Source: Tricholoma matsutake
Lineage: Eukaryota; Basidiomycota; Agaricomycetes; Agaricales; Tricholomataceae
Direction of reading: 5' to 3'
DNA length: 64,000 nucleotides
NCBI GenBank assembly: GCA_026075535.2
Contig: AP026550.1
Span: 8,370,001 to 8,434,000 of the forward strand
A program made the translations under genes and the position numbers. Under the pieces are notes generated by a model. That model made no database searches. It saw only the letters and a program-made list of their open reading frames with translations, and was not told the origin of the DNA. This document shows positions 55,779 to 64,000 of this stretch, in pieces (the first letter of the stretch is position 1; each line of letters starts with the position of its first letter).

Positions 55779-56882
55779 TAGTGTTCTAAGGTTCAGTCCA
55801 TAGGACCAAAAAAAAAGTGGGAACCAGACTGAACCAAACCTCGGTTCCATCCATTTTTTGGTTATGGTTACTCAAATTTAAGATCAGTCTAGTTAATGGT
55901 TACCTTGTTTTTGAAATGATCAAAAACTGATTAAAAACAGTTAGAACTGGTCTTCTTACCATATCTACTTGTTCTATATAATTTCAATACCAGTCAAAGA
56001 AAAACAAGTAATATAATTATTATTTATACTATTATAATTTGAATTGCAGTACAGTGGGACATGCCCGGGGGAAAAGTCATAATTTTGAGTGGATTTATAT
56101 ACCCTGTGGATGTGCATGGACCATGTGGTCATGTTTGTGGTCCCAAAATGAAAGTGGCACCATTTGCAAAATCTTGTGCATCAGTACGGCAATTGCCAGA
56201 AAATATGATGCTGGGTGCACAGATGTTACTATGTTACTATATTGATATCTACCTATGCTACATAAGTAGCTAAGGACATACTAAAAAGTAAGCCTTGATA
56301 GACCAAGTAGATATGGAGAGTCCAAAAAGTGTCCACCAATACTGTATGTACTCGACTGTGCAAAGAGTCCATTACCATCCAAAATCAACAATCATGTGAT
56401 CTGACTATGGGTTGTGGGCCTGACAGGCAATGTATGTGATGACAAAGGAGCATGAAACCTTTTGAGGGAAAATGATGTGTTGTCACCAATGACAGGGTAT
56501 GTAGTCATAGATAAAATGGAAGTTGAGGTGATAGTCACACTGAATGGGCTGGATGCATGAGCAACAGTTTGGATGTCATGTGAAAACCCCACAAGGCTCT
56601 TTGACATCTGCAGCAATACTGACGACATTGCAGCAAGCAACAGTGTGAGAGCAGAGTGAGTGGATTGGAGGGTGTGGATGGTACAGAGATCCTTTTTGCA
56701 TAGCTGAAAGCATGCACATGCAGCTGAATCTGCTCTGTTTGGAAGGCGTTGATGCAGGTGAAATGGGGCATCATCATCAAAGAAAGAGGATAGATGCCAC
56801 CTGCTGAGAGGCCAGAGCAGCAGCGGAGTGCATGGCTTGAATGGTGGGGGGCTTGCAAGTGGGACATGTGAAGTTGGTGTCA

Positions 56883-56907
56883 TGGTGTGTGTGTGTGTGT
56901 GTGTGTA
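56883..56907. repeat. GT dinucleotide microsatellite
   Basis: Eleven GT units in a row. Confidence 0.9.
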
Positions 56908-57038
56908 GTAAACCTTGCATAAAGCAGTATCAGGAATTGAGCCTGTCCAATGGCAATAAAAGTCCTGTCCTTGTAGCAGCCAGAACAAGCAACCAGCAAG
57001 CAACCAGGGCCCTATCCCGCATGAGCGGTGGGCAGTAG

Positions 57039-57067
57039 TGGTTGTTGTTGTTGTTGTTGTTGTTGTT
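57039..57067. repeat. GTT trinucleotide microsatellite
   Basis: Nine GTT units in a row. Confidence 0.9.
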
Positions 57068-58631
57068 ACTTTGCTGCACATCAAGCACCACAAATGAATA
57101 GGGGCCTGTAAACATGTAGTAAGTTACATTTATGCTCCAAACTTTACCTCCCAACAGTCAAAATCTTATTTGAAAGGAAAGAAAGTGAGTAACAGGGCAA
57201 GTGTCAATTTTGATAGTTTTCCAGCTATAACTTATGTTCCAATGAGTCCAATTTAGAAAGCCACGCAGTTCTAGATTCCCCCCAGCATATAGAATAGATA
57301 TCAGAGTGAAAATGGCAAGTTGTTATTTCTCACAGTTTTGCCATTTGTGAGCCTAGTACCTGTTAGAAATTAATTTGGAAGCTTAAAAATGAACAATCAA
57401 GTGTGTCTGAATGTCCTAAAATAAGAACTATCAGAGGTTGGGTTCTTGGCCACCTAAGGGTATCAGATAGAATTGAGAGTAAAGTAGCTACTTTCAAGTC
57501 TTCAAACTTGGCTTGTATGTTGTCTGTGATGCTGGGAAGAAATTGACATGCTCACCATGGTTTTACCTGGAGTGCTTTGCTTCCTGTGAGTATTATTTGA
57601 GAGTGGCTGCCAAATTGAGCAAACCTGCCATGTTGGCCAGTCATGGCCTACAGAATACACATTGACTTCATTGTACAGGGTGAGACCCAAAAAATAAAGA
57701 TAATGGGCAAAGGATTGAGGGGAGCCATAACAGTGGCAAGTTTTTCAATACGAGGCTACAGTGGGGTGGGAGGTTTTTCCATATTGGGCAAGATTAACAG
57801 ACATGCCAAGGAGGATGAAATGCCACACTACCATCACCATATCTCAGTAATGCACCATCACTGGTGGATTTGTTTTGGTACATGGTTTTCCAAGAGGTTC
57901 TTCTCAATATTGAGATCCACATTATTATGGATTCCTTGCTGTACAGACTCTAAATATGGAATTGGCCAAGTACTCAGGGTGGCCAAGATGGTAACCCTTG
58001 ATAGTAGTTAAGTGCATGTTGTGATGTGGAAGAGTTGTGGCAAGATATATGCTAAAATGCATAGATTCGAGGACTTCATTGATGCAAGTTCTGTAATTCA
58101 TTTGCCTCGACAATGTTTTCTCAATTGAATATTGAATACTTCACATAAAAAATTTAAGCTGTAGTAGATTAGTACAACACTCCCACACATGTCTCAACAG
58201 TATTTTTACCATTGGCAATAGTGGAGGAGGCCTTGGGGTTGTTGAAAACAACACACTCACTGCATCAATCACTATCTGGCAATTGCCAGAACGAGTGATC
58301 AACAATGTGCATACACATTCTTTCTGCCAACTCATCCTCCCCTCCTTCTCTCATGAGTCTTATCCACCCTCTGACCCTTTTTCAACATGCACCACCACTC
58401 TGTCCACACCCATGACTGCACAAAACAACAAACACAAAACAGGAGACCTGAATGATGAACTGATGTTGTTGGGGCCCTCAGGTATGTTTTTGTTAGTTGA
58501 TTTCTTTCTTTTACTAACTAAATGTTTTTCTTCATCTTTAGGTTCCTGTATCTTGATAATGACATTGCCCACCTGCCGAACAACACCCACAAGCCAGCCA
58601 AACAGGTACCCCATGAAGCCCTGCACTGCCA

Positions 58632-58651
58632 CTGTGAGCCACTGCTCATAG
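58632..58651 (+). repeat. 20-bp palindrome, family P (copy 9)
   Basis: CTGTGAGCCACTGCTCATAG followed by GGGGG. Seven of nine arm positions pair. Lies about 85 bases after a T-rich intron-like tract (58483-58541) that starts GGTATGTTTTTG and ends TTTAG. Confidence 0.75.
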
Positions 58652-58709
58652 GGGGATATGGAGGTGCTGACAACAATGGAACCTAGGACCACAAACAACC
58701 AATGATGAA

Positions 58710-58815
58710 GGGTGGGACAACAAATGTGGGGGACAACAAATGTGGGGGACAGCAAACTGTGGGGACAACAAATTGCGGGGACAATGAACCACAGGGAAGA
58801 TGAACTGCAGGGACA
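58710..58815 (+). repeat. Short degenerate GGGACAACAAAT-type tandem repeats
   Basis: Six or more units of about 17 bases of the type GGGGGACAACAAATGTG, slowly diverging. Confidence 0.75.
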
Positions 58816-58932
58816 ATGAATGGCTGGGATGACACAATGGCAGTCCCCACCCTTGCTACTAATGTGGGATGGTGGGTTTTTTTTTCTAACTCTTTTCTTT
58901 TCTTTTTCTATTCTCTTAGCAATACCACACCG

Positions 58933-58952
58933 CTGCAAGCACCTGCTTGCAG
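58933..58952 (+). repeat. 20-bp palindrome, family P (copy 10)
   Basis: CTGCAAGCACCTGCTTGCAG: nine exact pairs around loop CC, followed by GGTGTG. It comes right after a T-rich tract ending in CTTAG (58868-58919). Confidence 0.85.
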
Positions 58953-59093
58953 GGTGTGATTGTAAATAGTTTTATTTACTATATAATAGAACTTATTTAG
59001 CTGGCAAAACTGGTTGAAACCAGTCTGAACCAGGTAACTGGTTAACCTGTTTAGGGGTCAAAAGACCAGACCAAACCAAACCTTAAAACACTA

Positions 59094-59101
59094 CCCAGGG
59101 T
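59094..59101. repeat. Right 8-bp target duplication of hAT element 2
   Basis: CCCAGGGT, identical to 55771-55778. Confidence 0.9.
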
Positions 59102-59119
59102 AGCCTGTGACATTCCCTA

Positions 59120-59127
59120 GAAACAGG
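59120..59127. repeat. Right 8-bp target duplication of hAT element 3
   Basis: GAAACAGG, identical to 44483-44490. Confidence 0.88.
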
Positions 59128-59340
59128 TACATAGCACATTTTTTTAAATTTTTTATCTCAGTTCACCAGTTCGAACTGAGAACCAGACTGAACAGAACCA
59201 TTGAGAACTGGTTCTTTCCTGTTTTGTTCACTTCTCAGTTTGGTTCTAGAAAATCAGTGAAAGTTCAGTTCACAGTTTGGCAAAAAGTGCCAAGAACTGG
59301 ACTGAACTGAACTTCGGCAACCCTAAGCCAAAAAGCTGAA
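59128..59340. repeat. Region of repeated GAACTGG/CAGTTC words
   Basis: AGTTCAGTTC-, GAACTGG- and GGTTCT-type words recur on both strands and the stretch ends GAACTTCGGCAACCCTA at about 59329. This looks like a hAT-type right end with subterminal repeats, but no matching left end or 8-bp duplication was found in the window. Confidence 0.45.
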
Positions 59341-61790
59341 AAAGTGTTAACACTTTTTCAATCCAGGTCCACTTTCTTAAAAAAGTGTCTAGCATGCAAA
59401 AAGGTCCTAAGTGGCCACCAAGCCACAGTCCAAGGCTCAGGTTGGCTCAGGGTAAGCTGGCAGACTTTTCAAAAGAGGTTATAAAACTTTATCAGGTGAA
59501 TAGCAGCAAAATGTATATTATACTATAATCTATTATGTGAATCCTACATGGGTTATACAAGTAGTTACCAAATAAATCATCCTCATCGTTGCGGTTGCCA
59601 ATCAGTTCCTGTGCCTGGTACCACCACTGGTTGACTCTGCAACCAGTCGCTCACAGTCACAGTGGAGGGTGGTATGTGGTAGCCATGTTCTTGGTATGTC
59701 TGTGGTTGTGTTGTTGTCCCTTTTCATTGGTGGGCTGTGGCAGCAGCTCCATTGGTATTTTGGTCACCTGGCCCCCTCATGGCTGTGATACCTGCACTGT
59801 TGACATTGATACCCTGGGCCTATCTTGGGCCTATCCCATGTCGAGGTTTTGAGGAGCCATTTTGATGACTGCTGCAAAAAAAACAGATCACATGATCTTC
59901 ATACACATGTAGAGATCCACCAGAGACCACCAACAATCCACCAATCTTATCTATCGATACTAGTATATTTAAAAGATTGCATCTAGTAGCAACACAATAT
60001 ATTTGTTGTAATGGTGGAAGGGTAACACAGCGGGAAACTGTGGAAGTTTGACCAATGAATAGTTTATCTGCAACAGAGAGTTTTTTGCCTCATATTCACC
60101 AGAAGTGACTACCTCTTTATCCTATTCTACAGCTTCTGGCTGGCTTTCTGATCATAAAACTTTCAGGATTTTCCACTGTGTAAGGCAGTTGCAGGATATG
60201 AAAAAAGTATAATTGAGTTAGTGGGCCACTACTCCATATCGCATGTCCGAGTTCTTTCATTTCAAGTTTTCTTTTTCATTCCTAGTTTAAACTTTATATT
60301 TGTATGTATACAGCTTTTATCGCATTCTCTGTAGGGGCCAAGGACACATAGGTAAGCCACACTGTGTCAAATGATATGACCTATCAAACACAAGGGGGTG
60401 TTGCCAGTCAGGACCAAGTCGGGATGGGAATCCCAAACCAGATGTAGGCCCTAGGTCCTGCCAGAGGCTGAATTCTTTTTTTACCAAGGTGAAAATGATG
60501 TAGATAGGCATTGATAAGCAATGATTTGCTGTTGTAGGCTCTGTCAATCATTAGTATGCCTTCATAGTACTACCCTTTACAATATACCAGGTGATTTATT
60601 GTAACAGAACTTGAAAAAAATCCCGCTCATGCTGGACCAGTTGTTAGAATAGCTGAGGGGCTGTGCAAGCATGCGCAATGCCTGTTTTGGTATTTTTTAT
60701 TGTTCTCTCCATTTCAATGTCGCTCACTCCATTTTAGTTACTTTATTTATCTTTCTTGGTAATTATACTACTCCTAGTATCACATATGTAGTCTATCGTT
60801 ATAGTACCCATCTGTTTGCCTCCTGAGCTCACTGAGGTCAAACACAATTCTTATGTTATTTGATGTTTGTTGTTGCACTTCTAACAACTCACAACACACA
60901 ATCCAACACCAGTGACCATGTATACTTGTAAATACTAAAACCTATGGATGCTGAAATGGCCTATAGTCCATGGGAATGACTCAGACTTCTTCAACTTGAA
61001 GAAATGTGGTGCTTGGCAGATACTAAGTAGTGTTCACTTGATTGCAAACTTGCAGTAGGCTATGAGGAGTAAGAGGATGGCACTGGAAAGCCTCTGAGTT
61101 CAGTAAGTATACTCAATGACATTTTTATTTTATTTTATACTGATATCATTGATGATGATTCATGAATTGGGGGGGAAATGATCAAAATATATGGCAGGTG
61201 TCATATGAAAAATTCCTGTCCAACACCTCATTGATTGAACACATACATTGTGTTGAGTGATATGGATTCAGTGGACTATGTCAAACACTCTATATATATA
61301 TATATGAATGCACTATTACAATGCTTGCTCTTCCATACAGTAGATGTGCATTAAGAATGTAATATAGACATTGGTAACCTATAAAATAGTGCCAGACACA
61401 GGCACTGGCATTGGCATTGGGCACAGAAAGTTATTAAGTGCATCGGCATCAGCAAACAAGATGGACAATGGGTATTGTTACAATTTTCCTTGTAACTCAT
61501 GGAACCCGACTGACCTGACATACCCAATGATCCCCTCCAGACAGGAGGCACTCCTGATTTATGCTTAGAGCATGTCCTTGACACCAGACACACAGACGGC
61601 GCATGCCAACAACATGCATTTGATCCCCTTCCTGCAGAAGGCACCCTTGATGCATGGTGACTCCATGCACCTGAACACATTCCCATACATGCTGTGATAT
61701 GACAGCCCCTGGACATGAGGTCTGTGATGTTGGACTCTCACGATCGACATGCTGTGCTGCAGCACTCCATGACATCGGATGCCTCATGCA
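59341..61790. other. Region without a recognised gene
   Basis: AT-rich intergenic sequence with weak low-complexity runs, one imperfect palindrome of family P (59637-59656, CTGCAACCAGTCGCTCACAG) and a TA run at 61290-61305. No coding frame has motif or splice support. Confidence 0.5.
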
Positions 61791-62417
61791 AGGCATGAGG
61801 CTTATTGTTTCTATTCTTACTTGATATGCATCTATCTTTCTGATTGGACGATAAGGACCTCCCTTGTATTATAAGTACTGCAACTCATAGTAGGGATGTC
61901 CTTAGTTTAGATCTAGGCAATCTACAGCTTTAACTTGTGAACTCACAAACTTACTCGAAACCACTAAGGAAGCCCCTTAGTGCATGAACCCGAACGGCTC
62001 TATGCAGAAGGCCTGCTAGAGTGCACTATCCATCTTATGTTGGATGCGCTGAGTAAGACTAGTGCCGAACGACTTGTCAAGGAAGCACCTCATCAAATGA
62101 CATTGACTAGATTGAGTGGTTGAGGCTTTGCCCTTAACATAAGATCTAAACTATCTGCTAGCCCACCTACCTAGGTGTAGGCAATACATCTCGAAACACA
62201 CCACAATGACCTGGGTCTAGACAAACCCCAGACAGACCACCAAGAGAAGCAGAACTACAGCCAGGTTCATCTTGGTACTGATACAATGGAAGACTAGTCT
62301 GTTACTTGACCCCAGCACAGTGTTGGTTCTACAGATCAACTGACAGACAAAGAGGAGATTTCCTCACCGATGAAGACTTCAAACAACCACACACACCCCC
62401 ACCCAAAACATCTACCC

Positions 62418-63289
62418 ATGACATCCATAAAGGACATTAGAATCTGATCACCCACAGACTTCTCAGGAGAGTGGACCAAGACTGCCAAGTTCCTGCAGGA
62501 GATAGACCTATACCTGCAAATCAATGACCAGGTCTATGACACGAATGACAAGAAGATCATCTTCACACTATCCTTCATGAATGGAGGGACAGCAGCTGCC
62601 TGGGCACAGGCATTTGTCAACCAACACCAATCTGAGGGACTCGGAGAATATGTAGACTTCAGACAGAAGGTCCTAGAAGCCTTCTCACTGATCGATGATG
62701 CCAGAATGGCAAAGACAGAGATTAAAAATCTCAAACAAGGTTCAGGGAACCTCGAAGAATATGTGGCAAGCTTCCACATCCTGAAAGACTGGACAGGAAT
62801 CACCAAAGATGCAGCCATGATTGAGTACTTCATGGACGGACTGCACCCTGAATTACTGAAGAGGGTACACACAATGGAGATGGTACCCAACACTCTCAAA
62901 GACTGGACAAAGGCAGCTTCAAAATATGAAGGCCAATGGAAACGGGCCATGGCAATCCTGGGAAAGACCAGGCAGAACCAGAAGACAAACGAAACGACAA
63001 AGAAAGGACAGCCCTCTCTTGACATCAACCGACTGATGAACCAAGAATGAGTGGAACACCTCCAAAAGGGATTGTGTTTCATCTGTCACCAACCGGGACA
63101 CCGATCATCTGACCACAGGGATGGAAAGAACCCCACCCAGATGGGGTCAGCACCCCCTCCCTACTGAAACCGCTTCACCCAGAAAAAGACTGGGGTGGAC
63201 ACCTACCAGAAGATTCACACGATGCTGGATGAACTAGACAAAGAAGAAAAGGAACAAGCCCTCAACCTCATGGAGGAATCAGGTTTTTA
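62418..63289 (+). pseudogene. Gypsy gag with zinc knuckle, three stops
   Basis: One frame gives a retrotransposon gag: WTKTAKFLQEIDLYLQIN, AAAWAQAFVNQHQSEG, KVLEAFSLIDDARMAKTEI, LEEYVASFHILKDWTGI, YFMDGLHPELLKRV, KWKRAM-like basic end, then the zinc knuckle CFICHQPGHRSSDH (63075-63116), in which the last Cys is His. The ATG at 62418 is the first in frame. TGA stops at 62445-62447, 63048-63050 and about 63165-63167 each fall where Arg would fit, so gag is inactive as it stands. It ends at TAG near 63289. Confidence 0.85.
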
Positions 63290-63355
63290 GAACAGCGGCC
63301 TGATACGACACCAGTCACTGCTGTAGTCTCCCTAGGATCTGTACTCTTAGCTACC

Positions 63356-64000
63356 ATGAATAGACAATCTATGTGCCTGTCTATTTGGGTAGCTGAGTCA
63401 GACAATGGGAAAGACATTGCAACAAACATGCTCCTCAACTCTGGAGCAGGAGGAGTCTTTATTGACTTGAAATTTGTCGAACGAATAGGGATCAGGACAT
63501 ATCCCTTAGGCTGCACCATCCAGGCCACAAATGTAGATGGAACCCTGAATAGGCAGGGAACAATCACCAGATGCATGAAAGGGAGGCTCTACATCAACGG
63601 GAGGAGCTACCTGATGGAATAGCTAGTCGCCGGACTAGGCAAAGAATCAGTAATCTTGGGTCTGCAATGGCTGCAGGAGATAAACCCGATCATCGACTGG
63701 AAGAAGGGAACTTTTGAGTTCTGAGATGAAGAACGATGGGCTCAGATCAAATGAATCTTGGAGAAGACAAGAAGAGCCGAACAGGCCCTCCCAAACACCC
63801 TAAACCTCCCCAGGGTTGACACTGGAAGGGAGGCACCAAACAACAAGATGGCACAAATTCAATGCATTGTGGCCAAGACAAGACAGAGGCTCTCTGAAGA
63901 AAAAGAGAAGAGCCTTGCCCGAGCCAGATTGGCCGTGGCAAAAACAAGAGAAAGACTCTCCGAAGAAAAGGAGAGAAACCTTGCCCAAGCACGACTAGCC
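63356..64000 (+). pseudogene. Gypsy pol start: aspartic protease and Gln/Arg-rich linker
   Basis: In a different frame from gag comes a retropepsin-like domain: ATNMLLNSGAGGVFIDLKF (active-site D replaced by N in the DSGA motif, near 63439), VERIGIRTYPL, then LGLQWLQEINPIIDWKKGTF. TAG at about 63620 and TGA at about 63722 and 63752 interrupt it. From 63840 to the edge there are tandem repeats of TRQRLSEEKEKSLARARLA-like segments about 19 residues long, a coiled-coil-like linker. Reverse transcriptase lies beyond the window. Confidence 0.75.
63855..64000 (+). repeat. Coding tandem repeat of about 57 bp in the Gypsy pol linker
   Basis: Units reading VAKTRQRLSEEKEKSLARA and VAKTRERLSEEKERNLAQA follow each other head to tail. 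The array may continue past the window edge. Confidence 0.75.

Larger units (their letters stand above)
55779..59093. mobile_element. hAT-like element 2 (3315 bp, no transposase recognised)
   Basis: Ends TAGTGTTCTAAGGTTCAG and, on the other strand, TAGTGTTTTAAGGTTTGG, with a perfect CCCAGGGT duplication outside, inserted into hAT element 3. The interior has no recognisable transposase. It contains a GT run, a GTT run, several unsupported open frames (for example 57643-58011), and two palindromes of family P. Its size and lack of transposase suggest a non-autonomous element with foreign filler. Confidence 0.87.
44491..59119. mobile_element. hAT-like element 3, host of the nest (963 bp without insertions)
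   Basis: The termini are TAGGGAATGTCACAGG (left; TAG at 44491-44493, the rest resuming after the Copia element at 54837) and CCTGTGACATTCCCTA (right, ending at 59119), with GAAACAGG duplications outside. Removing the Copia insertion and hAT element 2 leaves 963 bp with no transposase, so it is non-autonomous. It contains two copies of palindrome family P and one hairpin. Confidence 0.85.
61730..64000 (+). mobile_element. Gypsy (Ty3) type LTR retrotransposon, 5' part
   Basis: Gag with a zinc knuckle and an aspartic protease in a second frame, in the Ty3/Gypsy order, run off the right edge. The leader from about 61730 to 62400 probably includes the left LTR (a TATA-like GTATTATAAG near 61868), but without the right LTR its borders cannot be set. 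Confidence 0.75.

Noticed and set aside
56392..57093. Open frame of 233 codons on the minus strand
   Set aside because: It translates the GT and GTT microsatellites into runs of Thr and Thr-His and has no motif or splice context; it lies inside a non-autonomous hAT element and is a chance frame.
59128..59340. A fourth hAT element with end GAACTTCGGCAACCCTA
   Set aside because: The right end looks like hAT, but no matching left end TAGGGTTGCC... or 8-bp duplication of the flank AGCCAAAA was found, so the element is not called.
61790..62400. Precise left LTR and primer site of the Gypsy element
   Set aside because: Without the right LTR in the window there is nothing to align to, and no convincing tRNA-complementary site follows a CA end.
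1..64000. tRNA or rRNA genes
   Set aside because: I looked for paired arms with a GGTTCGAATC-type loop and for rRNA-like conserved strings and found none that hold up by eye; a tRNAscan-SE run would settle it.

Overview
The window looks like a repeat-rich piece of a mushroom-forming basidiomycete (Agaricomycetes) genome; I cannot name the species. The reasons are short introns (about 45-60 bp) with GT...AG ends in every recognisable gene, a fungal-type delta-12 desaturase and an APP1-type phosphatidate phosphatase, and many mobile-element families typical of Agaricomycetes: Plavaka, hAT, PIF/Harbinger, Copia and Gypsy.

Layout. 1-2.6 kb is the 3' part of a Plavaka transposon cut by the window edge. 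2.6-15 kb is the host-gene island: an HD-domain nucleotidase of HDDC2 type (3.5-4.75 kb, +), an APP1-like phosphatidate phosphatase (5.07-7.49 kb, -, six exons, reading frame closes), a 4.4-kb hAT transposon with a perfect 8-bp target duplication (7757-12201), and a delta-12 fatty acid desaturase (13190-14869, eight exons, frame closes) followed by a broken duplicate of its own 3' end. 15.6-17.7 kb is a truncated PIF/Harbinger element. 18.4-35.7 kb is the most interesting block. A decayed 2-oxoglutarate/Fe(II) dioxygenase gene that resembles the fungal TET/JBP group (-) and a decayed JmjC-like gene (+) lie on either side of a Plavaka transposon. Each is preceded by the same ~470-bp segment, in opposite orientation. 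That segment carries the Plavaka tail, a TATA-like site, a 24-bp perfect palindrome and a shared start peptide.

35.7-44.5 kb is mostly non-coding. It holds a 1.15-kb element with 90-bp inverted termini, a small inverted-repeat element, an eight-exon gene of the type I associate with DUF6698 (one internal stop), and members of a dispersed 20-bp palindrome family whose arms change together. 44.5-59.1 kb is a nest: a small hAT element (split, 963 bp) carries a second 3.3-kb hAT element near its right end and a Copia retrotransposon in its left terminus, and the Copia element is interrupted by a PIF/Harbinger element. Target duplications support the outer three layers. 59.1-61.8 kb shows no gene. 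61.8-64 kb is the start of a Gypsy-type retrotransposon that runs off the window.

The four best-preserved host or element genes read through cleanly. Most other element-derived frames are broken by TGA stops at places where arginine (CGA) is expected, the mark left by C-to-T change at CpG. The element-linked dioxygenase genes are themselves casualties of this decay.
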